Assembly: GCF_000010345.1 (NCBI RefSeq)
Contig: NC_009663.1
Span: 2,480,001-2,544,000 of the forward strand
Origin: Sulfurovum sp. NBC37-1
GTDB lineage: Bacteria > Campylobacterota > Campylobacteria > Campylobacterales > Sulfurovaceae
DNA length: 64,000 nucleotides
Direction of reading: 5' to 3'
Shown: in pieces, positions 1 through 8,023 of the stretch
How positions within the stretch are numbered: the stretch's first letter is position 1
Layout of the letters: the number at the start of each line of letters is the position of its first letter
Made by a program: the position numbers and the translations under genes
Notes under the pieces: generated by a model
Seen by the model: only the letters and a program-made list of their open reading frames with translations
The model's database searches: none
What the model was told of the DNA's origin: nothing

Positions 1-246
1 CGGGCACCTACAGGTTTGACGATGCTCAATAATCCTCTTCGCTATGTCCTGGAAGGAAGTAATACCACTTTTTTGGGAGCACAGCGCGATGCACTGGGAT
101 TCAATTATCTTACCACTGTAGGTGTTGGCCTTGAACTGGATTCCAGTGACTACCCGGTTTTCATCACACGTACAAGAGTACTTCTTCGATACACATTCGG
201 TGAAAATGTCTCAGGATATGCTATTGGACTGGCTATGAGTTTTTAA
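1..246 (+). CDS. C-terminal end of an outer-membrane beta-barrel protein (5' truncated by window edge)
   Basis: The reading frame is open from base 1, so the gene starts outside the window; the in-frame TTG at 16 is not a convincing start. The visible 81 residues alternate polar and hydrophobic positions and end in GYAIGLAMSF. A terminal aromatic residue after an alternating strand is the usual C-terminal signal of Gram-negative outer-membrane barrels recognised by BamA. The family cannot be named from this fragment. A second barrel-like gene follows 40 bp downstream, so the two may be co-transcribed. Confidence 0.6.
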   Translation, partial: RAPTGLTMLNNPLRYVLEGSNTTFLGAQRDALGFNYLTTVGVGLELDSSDYPVFITRTRVLLRYTFGENVSGYAIGLAMSF

Positions 247-286
247 TATAAGTATAAGTCTGAATGAAAAATTTTAGGAGAAATAA

Positions 287-880
287 ATGCAAAAACTATT
301 AAAAGTAACTATGACATCATTGGTTCTACTTACTATGACCTATGCTGAAGAGATGAATGAAAATAATATGATAGAAGTAGAGACGGAAAGTGAATCTCCA
401 TTCTATATTGTTACCAAAGGGATGGTAACACCGGGCGGAGATATGAGAGAAGAAGAAGCCTTACTGGAGGGGGATAACGCTTATGGCGTGGGTCTTGATA
501 TCGGATATATGTTCCATGAACATTTTGGTATAGAGTTTTCAACAGTCTATGGGAAAAACGATATTACCCGTACAGAAGAGATGCACGGAGAGATCGAAGT
601 AGATAAAGCAAAAGCGACTTATGTCTCTTATGCAATAAACCTTATTTTTAAACATCCTATCAATGAAGAGTTTGGGTATTTTATAAAAGCAGGTTATGAA
701 AAAGAGCATGAAACAATTGATGATTTTAATATTGATGAAAAAGAACATGGTGTTGATGCAGCAGCTGGACTTACTTATGAGATCAATGAAAAAATGGCAG
801 CACTTGTAGAGTATGAATACTCGTCTATACGAGGTCTTAGAGGAGATGCATTTTTCTTGGGAATTGAATTTGAATTCTAA
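287..880 (+). CDS. Outer-membrane beta-barrel protein (OmpA/OprF-barrel-like, porin family)
   Basis: The 197-residue protein begins with a signal peptide (MQKLLKVTMTSLVLLTMTYA, cleavage expected before EEMNEN). After an acidic segment there are repeated amphipathic strands typical of small 8-stranded barrels (YGVGLDIGYMF, FGIEFSTVYG, TYVSYAINLIF, FGYFIKAGYE, GVDAAAGLTYEI, AALVEYEYSS), and it ends in a strand FLGIEFEF with terminal Phe. The ATG has an AGGAG ribosome-binding site 7 bases upstream. No OmpA peptidoglycan-binding domain follows, so it is a bare barrel. The function (adhesion, small porin or structural) cannot be told from sequence. Confidence 0.7.
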   Translation: MQKLLKVTMTSLVLLTMTYAEEMNENNMIEVETESESPFYIVTKGMVTPGGDMREEEALLEGDNAYGVGLDIGYMFHEHFGIEFSTVYGKNDITRTEEMHGEIEVDKAKATYVSYAINLIFKHPINEEFGYFIKAGYEKEHETIDDFNIDEKEHGVDAAAGLTYEINEKMAALVEYEYSSIRGLRGDAFFLGIEFEF

Positions 881-935
881 TTTGTTATTTTTTTATTTTA
901 AGATTGATGGATAAAATACTTTCACGTTAATCTGA

Positions 936-941
936 TATAAT
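936..941 (+). promoter_or_regulatory. Candidate -10 box of the first MoxR/Bat operon
   Basis: A perfect TATAAT lies 31 bases before the moxR start codon in the 91-bp gap after the barrel gene. No good -35 is visible, which is normal for sigma-70 promoters in Campylobacterota. Confidence 0.45.
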
Positions 942-971
942 TTACACTATTGATATTTTAAGGAATACACT

Positions 972-1943
972 ATGACCCCTTTCGAATCCATCCAACTACT
1001 TCAGGAAAAAATGAATGCCTCTATCATTGGGCAGGAGAACATTGTAGAGAGGCTTATCATCGGGTTGCTCTCCAACGGGAATCTGCTGGTAGAAGGGCTT
1101 CCAGGACTGGCCAAGACCAGGGCGGTTCGTGCCATGGCAGATGCCATCGAGTCGGAGTTCTCGCGTATCCAGTTTACCCCGGACCTGCTGCCTTCGGATG
1201 TGACGGGTACTGAGAATATGTACGAAGAGAACGGGGAGTACACCTTCAAGTTCGAACCCGGTCCCATCTTCGGAAACATCATTCTTGCCGATGAGATCAA
1301 CAGGGCTCCCGCCAAAGTGCAGTCGGCCATGCTCGAAGCGATGGAGGAGCGTCAGATCACCGTAGCTGGCACGACACACAAGCTGCCAAAGCTCTTCATC
1401 GTCATGGCGACACAGAACCCCATAGAGCAGGAGGGGACCTATCCTCTGCCGGAAGCGCAGAAGGACAGGTTTCTGATGCATGTGAACATTGAGTACCCCG
1501 ACAAAGCCTCCGAAGCACAGGTCATCGAACTGGTACGGGCTGAAAAAAGCGCCAAAAAGCCCAAAGAAAAAGAGGATCTCATCACACAGGAGACCATCTT
1601 TGCAGCAAGAGACGAAGTCGCCAAGGTGCAGACTTCCAAAAGCATCATTGACTACATCGTCGACCTGGTCTTTGCAACGCGTTTCCCTGAGAAATACGAC
1701 GAGAAGCTTGCCTCATACATTGATGTCGGAGTGAGCCCGAGGGCTTCACTCTCGCTTGACCAGACTTCCCGGACCTACGCATGGATGCAGGGGCGTGACT
1801 ATGTTACTCCCGAAGATGTCAGGGCTGTTGTGCATGATGTCTTCCGTCACCGCATCACGCCAAGCTATGAGGCACAGTCTGACAGGGTGAGCAACGATGA
1901 GATCATCGATATCATTCTGGACCTAGTAGCACTGCCGGCGTAA
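972..1943 (+). CDS. moxR: MoxR-family AAA+ ATPase, first Bat operon
   Basis: 323 residues, the usual MoxR length. Walker A is LVEGLPGLAKT near residue 40 and Walker B ILADEINRAP near residue 105, followed by the MoxR signature KVQSAMLEAMEERQIT and sensor 1 MATQNPIEQEG. The C-terminal lid contains SPRASLSL. MoxR ATPases act as chaperones that insert metal or assemble complexes containing VWA-domain partners. Here the partners are probably the VWA proteins encoded downstream. The gene opens a tightly spaced operon; the DUF58 gene starts 5 bp after its stop. A second MoxR (18122-19069) shares the motifs but belongs to a separately organised operon. Confidence 0.93.
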   Translation: MTPFESIQLLQEKMNASIIGQENIVERLIIGLLSNGNLLVEGLPGLAKTRAVRAMADAIESEFSRIQFTPDLLPSDVTGTENMYEENGEYTFKFEPGPIFGNIILADEINRAPAKVQSAMLEAMEERQITVAGTTHKLPKLFIVMATQNPIEQEGTYPLPEAQKDRFLMHVNIEYPDKASEAQVIELVRAEKSAKKPKEKEDLITQETIFAARDEVAKVQTSKSIIDYIVDLVFATRFPEKYDEKLASYIDVGVSPRASLSLDQTSRTYAWMQGRDYVTPEDVRAVVHDVFRHRITPSYEAQSDRVSNDEIIDIILDLVALPA

Positions 1944-1947
1944 GACC

Positions 1948-2886
1948 ATGCAGCACACTACCGAGGAGACGACCGGTATCTATGTCAGTTTGAGCGAACT
2001 GCTCCGCTTTGGCTATATGCCAATGCCCTTCAACATCCGCCCCACTGCGCCTGTCGCTTCTCAGCTGAGCGGACGCAACAGGTCTGCCATGCGCGGACGC
2101 GGTATGGACTTCTCCGAGCTCAAGCACTACGTGCAGGGAGATGACACGCGCAACATGGACTGGAAGGCTACAAGGCGTACCGGGAAACCCTATATCCGTG
2201 TCTACAACGAGGAGCGCGACCGCAATGTCTGGCTGCTCGTTTCACAGATGAACTCTATGTTCTTCGGCAGTACAGAACGCATGAAGTCCGTCTCCGCTGC
2301 GCACACTGCCGCACTGGCAGCTTTCAAGACTCTGCAGGCCGGAGACCGTGTGGGTGCGGTGGTCTACAACAACGATGAGGTAAAGTTCTTCAAAGCAACA
2401 GCCAGCAAAAAAGGGGTGGTGCAAATACTCACCGAAGTGGAGCGTCAGAACCGCCTTCTCAAAGCGACCAATGTCAACAATTCCCCCAAAACGCTCAACG
2501 AAGCGCTCAAGATCGTCAGCTCGCTTGCCAAACATGACGACCTTGTCCTCATGATAGGTGACGGCCGTGCGCTCGATGCAGAGACAAGAAGACATGTGAC
2601 ACGCATCTCTGCCCACAACGACGTGATGGCCGTACTCGTCTATGACCCTATGGAAGAACAGATCGTGGAATCACCTTCGCTTTTCTTCTCTGACGGTGTC
2701 GAAACGGTCGATGTGGATTCCACCTCAGGCAGCTTCAAAAAGAAGTTCGACCAGAGGCTTGAGCTGCGCAAAGAGCAGATGCAGCACCTCTCACGAAAGA
2801 ATGCCATTCCTGTGCTGAGTATCTCCACGGCTGAACCGGTCGCCGACCAGCTCTACAGACAGTTGAACATGCAGGGGGCACGCTGA
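1948..2886 (+). CDS. DUF58 protein of the first MoxR/Bat operon
   Basis: 312 residues with the DUF58 hallmark GRGMDFSELKHYVQGDDTRNMDWKATRRTGKPYIRVYNEERD near residues 50-95, followed by a VWA-like fold (VWLLVSQMNSM, AGDRVGAVVYNNDEV, LVLMIGDGRALDAETRR). The MIDAS position reads VSQMNSM rather than DxSxS, so metal binding is doubtful. DUF58 proteins are nearly always encoded beside MoxR and are thought to couple the ATPase to its VWA clients. It overlaps the next gene by one base (TGATG), indicating translational coupling. Confidence 0.88.
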   Translation: MQHTTEETTGIYVSLSELLRFGYMPMPFNIRPTAPVASQLSGRNRSAMRGRGMDFSELKHYVQGDDTRNMDWKATRRTGKPYIRVYNEERDRNVWLLVSQMNSMFFGSTERMKSVSAAHTAALAAFKTLQAGDRVGAVVYNNDEVKFFKATASKKGVVQILTEVERQNRLLKATNVNNSPKTLNEALKIVSSLAKHDDLVLMIGDGRALDAETRRHVTRISAHNDVMAVLVYDPMEEQIVESPSLFFSDGVETVDVDSTSGSFKKKFDQRLELRKEQMQHLSRKNAIPVLSISTAEPVADQLYRQLNMQGAR

Positions 2887-3368
2887 TGTCTACCGATGTG
2901 AACAAAACGCTCGAAGCATTGGGATCGCTCGACAAGTTACATGATATTATCACCCCCGAACCCGTTGGGTTTTTCCCTTTGGCATCGGGATGGTACATCC
3001 TCTTGGCACTGCTGGCGGCCTGGCTCTTTCATGTCGGTTTCCTGCGCTACAAAGCCTACCAGAGGAACCGTTACCGAAGAGACGCACTGAATGAACTCGG
3101 GAGTGAGAAAAGCGCTTCGGAGTTGCTCTCTCTTGCCAAGCGTGTGGCACTCTCCGCCTATGGCAGGGAACAGGTCGCCAGACTTTCCGGCGAGGCATGG
3201 TGGAACTTCATGGAAACATATTCCCAAACACAAGTCCCGCAATCCCTGCGCGACGAAGCGGACAAAGTACTTTACCTGCCGGGCTATGAAATCTCCCCGG
3301 AAGACCATAGCGCACTTTACAAGGTGACCAAGGTATGGATAAGTACCCACAAAGGAGGCAAAGCATGA
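2886..3368 (+). CDS. DUF4381-like single-pass membrane protein of the Bat operon
   Basis: 160 residues. A proline-rich N-terminal stretch (IITPEPVGFFPLASGWY) leads into one membrane helix (ILLALLAAWLFHVGFL, about residues 39-54), then a basic KAYQRNRYRRDALNEL segment and a helical cytoplasmic tail. This layout and its place between DUF58 and the first VWA gene match the DUF4381 proteins of MoxR/Bat operons. It has no catalytic motif and probably acts as a membrane scaffold. Its stop overlaps the next start (ATGA). Confidence 0.72.
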   Translation: MSTDVNKTLEALGSLDKLHDIITPEPVGFFPLASGWYILLALLAAWLFHVGFLRYKAYQRNRYRRDALNELGSEKSASELLSLAKRVALSAYGREQVARLSGEAWWNFMETYSQTQVPQSLRDEADKVLYLPGYEISPEDHSALYKVTKVWISTHKGGKA

Positions 3369-4342
3369 TAGAATTTGCCTACCCCTGGGTCTTTATACTG
3401 ACCGTTCTGCCTTTCATCATCAACAGGGCACCGCTCTATTACATTTCCAAAAGAATGGCGCTGCGCATCAGCTTTAAAGAGGACATCGATGCGGCGATGG
3501 AGAGTAGGCAGGAGGTCAGCGGTATCTCAAGGGCGACCAAAGGAGAGAAGTTCCTTCTCTTCATTCTTTACGTTCTGGTGCTGAGCGCATTGGCCAAACC
3601 AAACCTCATAGGCGAACCCGTCACCAAGGATGTATCGCAAAGAGAGCTGCTCATCTCCGTGGACCTCTCAGGCTCTATGATGACCAAGGATTTCGTCAAC
3701 AAAGAGGGCAAGGCCATTGATCGTCTCGAAGCGGTCAAGATGGTACTGCGCGATTTCCTGAAAGAACGCAAAGGTGAAAAGATAGGGCTGATCCTTTTCG
3801 GAAATGCCGCATTTGTCCAGGCACCTTTTACCCAGGACCTTGATGCACTCGAACACCTGCTCGACAGCCTGCGTGTCGGCATGGCCGGGCCGCAGACCGC
3901 AATGGGGGACTCCATAGGGCTGGCTGTGAAAATGTTTCGTGAAAGCAACGTGACAGACCGTATGCTCATCGTGATGAGCGACGGAGATGATACGGGCTCC
4001 AAAGTGCCTCCGAAGACCTCGGCCGAGCTCGCGGCAAAGAACGGGGTGAATGTCTTTACCATCGGCATCGGTGATCCCAAGAACGCCGGAGAGCATCCTA
4101 TCGACACGGATACACTTAAAGAGATCGCAGCCATTACCGGTGGCAAATTCTACTATGCCTGGAACCTTGATGACCTTCAGGATATCTACAAGCAGATAGA
4201 CAAGCTCAAACCCAAGGAGATCAAAGTGTTGAGCTACAGGCCGGTCAAAGAACTCTTTGCCTATCCGCTGCTGGCAGCGATCCTGCTGCTGCTTTTACAG
4301 GGTGCGTGGGTCTTCTGGCAGCATAAAAGGAGGGGTGCATGA
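3365..4342 (+). CDS. batA: BatA-type VWA-domain membrane protein
   Basis: The ATG at 3365 overlaps the preceding stop, giving 325 residues; the longer frame from 3335 would run into the neighbouring gene. N-terminal hydrophobic segment (YPWVFILTVLPFII), a second helix before the VWA domain (FLLFILYVLVLSAL), then VWA with an intact MIDAS, SVDLSGSM, plus GLILFGNAAFVQAPFT and MLIVMSDGDDTGS. A C-terminal helix (LLAAILLLLLQGAWVFW) anchors it again. BatA proteins were named for Bacteroides aerotolerance. They are probable metal-dependent adhesion or assembly modules working with MoxR in the cell envelope. Confidence 0.9.
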   Translation: MIEFAYPWVFILTVLPFIINRAPLYYISKRMALRISFKEDIDAAMESRQEVSGISRATKGEKFLLFILYVLVLSALAKPNLIGEPVTKDVSQRELLISVDLSGSMMTKDFVNKEGKAIDRLEAVKMVLRDFLKERKGEKIGLILFGNAAFVQAPFTQDLDALEHLLDSLRVGMAGPQTAMGDSIGLAVKMFRESNVTDRMLIVMSDGDDTGSKVPPKTSAELAAKNGVNVFTIGIGDPKNAGEHPIDTDTLKEIAAITGGKFYYAWNLDDLQDIYKQIDKLKPKEIKVLSYRPVKELFAYPLLAAILLLLLQGAWVFWQHKRRGA

Positions 4343-5274
4343 GTTTCTTTGAAGCTTTTCATTTCCTAAGACCAGAGTGGCTCCTGCTGCTCATCCCCTC
4401 CTGGGCACTGGTCTACTGGCTGCTGAAAAATCAGGACGACATGGGGAAATGGCAGAAGATCATCAATCCCAAGCTGCTGAAACATTTGCTGCTCAACCCC
4501 GACAGGCAGCATTCCAAAATCGCCGCTCCATGGCATCTGGGCGCAGTACTGACCCTGATGGTACTGGCAGTGAGCGGACCAAGCTGGAAACTCAAACCCA
4601 ACCCCTTCGCCGATGACCTGACCAGGGTCGTGCTGGTACAGAAGGTGGCGCCAAGTATGCTGACCACCGACATCACCCCTACACGTCTGGCCAGAGCCGG
4701 CATCAAAATGCAGGATCTCTTGGGACTGAGAAAAGATACGGCCGCGGCGCTCGTCGCCTACAGCGGTACGGCTCACCTGGTACTGCCCGCCACCAAAGAC
4801 CACATGATCCTAAAAAGCTTCGCCCAGGCACTGGAACCTGCCATTATGCCGATGGAGGGAGACAATCTGCAGGACGCGCTCCTGCTGGCGGGCAAAGAGC
4901 TCAAGGACCAGAGCGGTACGATCATCATACTGATAGATGCCGTCAGTCCCTCCGCTGTCCAGGCAGCACTGAAGGCAGGCTTTCCCAAGTCGCAAAAGGT
5001 GATCTTCTGGCGTATCGCATCCAAAGAGCTCTCGAGCCCTCAGGAGTTTGAACGTGCCGCATCACTGATAGACGGTGAGTATGTAGGCTACACACCCGAT
5101 ATGCAGGATGTCAAAACCATTGACGAAATGATAGAGAAGCACTTTCACAACGCACACAAAGAAGATGCCACACGCTATGAAGATGGCGGGTATGTGCTGG
5201 TGCCGTTGATCTTCCTGCTGCTGATTCTGTGGGCAAGACAGGGCTTCATCGCCGAACTGTGGAGGGTCTCATGA
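4339..5274 (+). CDS. BatB-like VWA protein with degenerate MIDAS
   Basis: 311 residues with two N-terminal membrane segments (WLLLLIPSWALVYWLL; HLGAVLTLMVLAV) and a C-terminal one (YVLVPLIFLLLILWA), in the order usual for BatB. The VWA core is recognisable (TPTRLARAGIKMQDLL, AALVAYSGTAHLVLPATKDH, GTIIILIDA), but the metal-binding DxSxS is replaced by VQKVAPSM, so the Asp and first Ser are lost. It is therefore a pseudo-VWA, probably structural. It overlaps its neighbours by 4 bases on each side (ATGA). Confidence 0.82.
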   Translation: MSFFEAFHFLRPEWLLLLIPSWALVYWLLKNQDDMGKWQKIINPKLLKHLLLNPDRQHSKIAAPWHLGAVLTLMVLAVSGPSWKLKPNPFADDLTRVVLVQKVAPSMLTTDITPTRLARAGIKMQDLLGLRKDTAAALVAYSGTAHLVLPATKDHMILKSFAQALEPAIMPMEGDNLQDALLLAGKELKDQSGTIIILIDAVSPSAVQAALKAGFPKSQKVIFWRIASKELSSPQEFERAASLIDGEYVGYTPDMQDVKTIDEMIEKHFHNAHKEDATRYEDGGYVLVPLIFLLLILWARQGFIAELWRVS

Positions 5275-5906
5275 GAATGTATTTCAAGTATAATCCGACA
5301 CTGATACCCTTCGCCGTTATAGCGCTTCTTAGCGTACTGTGGCTTTTTTTTGGGTACAACGGCAGCGTTTCGGGGCTCTTTATCACACCTGACCAGGCGG
5401 GACAGCGTGCCTACAACAAAGGTGAATACAAAAAGGCCGCTGCTCTTTTTGAGAACAGTGACTGGAAAGGTGCCGCCCTCTTCAGGGCAGGCGAGTTCAA
5501 AAAAGCCAAAGCCATTTACCAGACACGTACTTCCAAAGAGGGCAAGTTCAACCTTGGGAATACACTGGTGATGCTGGGACTCTATGACAATGCCATCAAG
5601 GCATACGAGCTTGCACTTAAGATCGATCCGGACTTTAAGGAAGCGCAGGAGAACCTTGTCATCGCCGAAGCCCGAAAGAAACTCAAAGAGGTAGAAAACA
5701 GCGGCGAAGAGGGTGTAGGGAAACTGGGTGCGGACAAGATCGTCTTTGACAACAAGGAGAACAAAGGTGTAGAGGTCGAGGAGAGAGGCGAAGTACAATC
5801 CGCGCAGAATAATCCACAGTGGCTTGACAGGCTTCAAACGGGTCCCAAAGAGTTCCTGAAGAACAAATTCGCGTTCCAGTACAAGTTCGGGGAGGAGAAG
5901 CAATGA
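5271..5906 (+). CDS. BatC-like TPR membrane protein
   Basis: The ATG at 5271 overlaps the previous stop; the frame is open further upstream but only inside the BatB gene. 211 residues: one N-terminal helix (LIPFAVIALLSVLWLFFG), then TPR helices (AGQRAYNKGEYKKAAALFENSDW, FNLGNTLVMLGLYDNAIKAYELALKIDPDFKEAQENLVIA) and a charged tail. The TPR part presumably faces the periplasm and binds partner proteins of the complex. The second Bat locus carries the equivalent TPR unit fused to its VWA protein (20186-21724). Confidence 0.82.
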   Translation: MRMYFKYNPTLIPFAVIALLSVLWLFFGYNGSVSGLFITPDQAGQRAYNKGEYKKAAALFENSDWKGAALFRAGEFKKAKAIYQTRTSKEGKFNLGNTLVMLGLYDNAIKAYELALKIDPDFKEAQENLVIAEARKKLKEVENSGEEGVGKLGADKIVFDNKENKGVEVEERGEVQSAQNNPQWLDRLQTGPKEFLKNKFAFQYKFGEEKQ

Positions 5907-7171
5907 AAAAGCTGCTACTGCTCTGGGCTCTGATGAGTCTGATGCTCTTTGCTGCCGAAGGGGCGATCAAAGGCGATTTCAAAGTGTCTGTCGCGCCTTA
6001 TGAGAAGCTTTACACGTCCGAGAAAGTCGTTGTCAACATAGAACTGCTCAGCAGTGCCTTCTCCATTACCGACGCGAAAATAGGGTTGGAGAATACGGCA
6101 GACTACATTGTACAGGCACCCAAAAGCGCGGGCTACCTTCAGACCATAGAAGTTGACGGAGAAGAGTGGCAGAAGGTACACTATGAGTACGCCCTCTATC
6201 CACTTCGCAGCGGCACTTTGGAGATCAAACCTTTCAAGATCAGCTTCTCCGCCTCCATGGGGTACGGACAGAAGAAAGAGCACTTCACCTTTACCACCGA
6301 ACCGTTGCAACTGCGTGTAGATATGCAAACAGGAGTCAAAAAAGGCAGCTTCGTACTCTCTACAGAGGAGTACCGGGTCACTTCCAAGCTCAAACCCGCA
6401 AAACACAAACTCATTGTGGGCAATGCCCTGGAATTCACCGTTACACAGCAAGCCAAAGGCGTACCGGACATACTCCTGCCTGCCGTGCACTACCGTTCTT
6501 CACCGCTGCTGCGCGTCTATGACAAAGAGCCTCTGCTCAAGGAGGACCTCAAAGGAAAGTATGACGCCTCCAGAATGGACCGGTTCACCTTCGTCGCCAT
6601 GCAGGAGGGGAACATTACCCTGGAGGCGCACACACTGCTGTGGTGGGACAGCAAAAATGAGAAGATCAAAAGAGAGACCGTCCCGGCCATAAGCCTGGAG
6701 ATCAGCACTGACCCACAGATCGCCATCGACGCCCAAAAGAAAGCCCGTCACAAACTGATGCTGACCGCCGGTGCGATATTCCTGTTACTACTCATCATGG
6801 CTGTGATCCTCTACCCAAGGATCCAATGTTACATCAGCGAATACAGACACCGATACGAAGAGAGTGAAAAAGGGAAGTTCGATACCCTGATCAAAACACT
6901 TCACAAAGCGTCCATACGGGAAGTTTATGGCGCATTCTACCGCTGGCTTGAGTGTGTGGATGTGCAGTTGGCAAGAGTCGGATTTGTCAAACTCCGAAGG
7001 GACTATCCGGAGTTCACGGACACATTGGACGACTTCGAGAACGCATTGGCCAGGCAGGATGAAACATTGGATAAAAGAAAGCTCGAAGAGATGTTCAAGC
7101 ACTTAAGAGAACAACTGCTTGTCAGCAAACAGCTCAAGAACAACGGTCTGGCAAAAACGATCAATCCATAA
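5903..7171 (+). CDS. BatD-like oxygen-tolerance protein
   Basis: 422 residues: signal peptide (KLLLLWALMSLMLFAAEG), a long beta-rich periplasmic region with the BatD-like phrases VAPYEKLYTSEKVVVNIELL and LYPLRSGTLEIKPFKISF, a membrane helix (LMLTAGAIFLLLLIMAVILY, about residues 288-307), and a helical cytoplasmic tail. It is the last gene of the six-gene chain and overlaps its predecessor by 4 bases. No terminator is visible before the MITE that starts 10 bp after the stop. Confidence 0.82.
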   Translation: MKKLLLLWALMSLMLFAAEGAIKGDFKVSVAPYEKLYTSEKVVVNIELLSSAFSITDAKIGLENTADYIVQAPKSAGYLQTIEVDGEEWQKVHYEYALYPLRSGTLEIKPFKISFSASMGYGQKKEHFTFTTEPLQLRVDMQTGVKKGSFVLSTEEYRVTSKLKPAKHKLIVGNALEFTVTQQAKGVPDILLPAVHYRSSPLLRVYDKEPLLKEDLKGKYDASRMDRFTFVAMQEGNITLEAHTLLWWDSKNEKIKRETVPAISLEISTDPQIAIDAQKKARHKLMLTAGAIFLLLLIMAVILYPRIQCYISEYRHRYEESEKGKFDTLIKTLHKASIREVYGAFYRWLECVDVQLARVGFVKLRRDYPEFTDTLDDFENALARQDETLDKRKLEEMFKHLREQLLVSKQLKNNGLAKTINP

Positions 7172-7180
7172 CCGCATATA

Positions 7181-7342
7181 CCCAAATCTCGAAATAGAAT
7201 TCTTGTAATCTTTGCCATGCTCGTGTCCATGGGGTTTGTTTTCATGTTTGAGGCGTGCCCGTAGGTGCGGTGATGAGCAGGAAGCGAAGCCCATGAATGC
7301 AATGATTGTGAAGAGTGGTGAATTTCTATTTCGCGATTTGGG
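7181..7342 (+). repeat. MITE-like element, copy 1
   Basis: 162 bp bounded by imperfect terminal inverted repeats with core CCCAAATCNCGAAATAGAA at the left end and its complement at the right. It is nearly identical to 34902-35063 (two substitutions seen). It encodes no transposase; the short frames inside it are by-products. The bases either side of this copy do not form a duplication, so it is older or rearranged. It sits between batD and the lipoprotein gene. Confidence 0.8.
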
Positions 7343-7415
7343 GTGAAGCAGGGCAGGTACCGATTAACCTATGCTACTGTATAATAATCCTACAATTCAG
7401 AAAAAAGGAAAATTT

Positions 7416-7931
7416 ATGTCAAAACTCTTAAAAACAGCGATCGCGGCAGTGATGATCACCGGACTGACAGGCTGCGTCTCAACAAACGATATCAAAGTGG
7501 AGACCGTCAAATCCGAAAAAGCGAACCTCAAAGGATACAAGACCTATGAGATTATCAAAGAGAGCGGGGCGGTCGATACGACCAAGAAAGATCCGGCACT
7601 CAAAGGTGTCGATGTAGATGCCGGTATAAAAAAGATGATCAAAGAGACGCTGGCGAAAAAGGGAAAAACGGAAGTCAAGGCCGACCCTGACTTCTATGTG
7701 GCGTATCTCTTCGGTACGGATATGGACGCTTTGGAGATCAAACTCGATAAGGAGGGGGCAACAACGATCAAAAACGTGCCTGCAGCCGCTATGGTCCTCA
7801 TGCTCGTGGATGCCGATACCGGCTCCATCCTCTGGATGTCCACTGCCGAAGCAGACTATAAGAACCTGCCGATCGAAGCAAAACGCGAGCGCATGAAATA
7901 CGCGATCGAAAAAATGCTCAAGGGGCTGTAA
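7416..7931 (+). CDS. DUF4136-type lipoprotein
   Basis: The start is set at ATG 7416 behind AAAAAAGGAAAA; an upstream in-frame start lies in non-coding sequence. 171 residues with a lipoprotein signal peptide ending in the lipobox LTGC (SKLLKTAIAAVMITGLTGC). The mature part has the DUF4136 pattern: lysine-rich LKGYKTYEIIKESGAVD, DAGIKKMIKETLAKKG, ADPDFYVAYLFG and the end DADTGSILWMSTAEADYKNLPIEAKRERMKYAIEKML. The function is unknown. It is likely anchored on the inner leaflet of the outer membrane and stands alone between the MITE and a hairpin. Confidence 0.75.
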   Translation: MSKLLKTAIAAVMITGLTGCVSTNDIKVETVKSEKANLKGYKTYEIIKESGAVDTTKKDPALKGVDVDAGIKKMIKETLAKKGKTEVKADPDFYVAYLFGTDMDALEIKLDKEGATTIKNVPAAAMVLMLVDADTGSILWMSTAEADYKNLPIEAKRERMKYAIEKMLKGL

Positions 7932-7946
7932 GCCACCCCTGTGAAA

Positions 7947-7976
7947 CGGCAGCAGAACCGTATCGTTCTGCTGCCG
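7947..7976 (+). terminator. Strong stem-loop after the DUF4136 gene
   Basis: A perfect 12-bp stem (CGGCAGCAGAAC against GTTCTGCTGCCG) with a 6-base loop begins 16 bases after the stop codon. No T-tract follows on either strand, so it may act as a 3' end stabiliser rather than a classic terminator. Confidence 0.55.
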
Positions 7977-8023
7977 CACAACAATACGGATAGTTTATCC
8001 TCTCTCAATATAAAGTAAATTCC

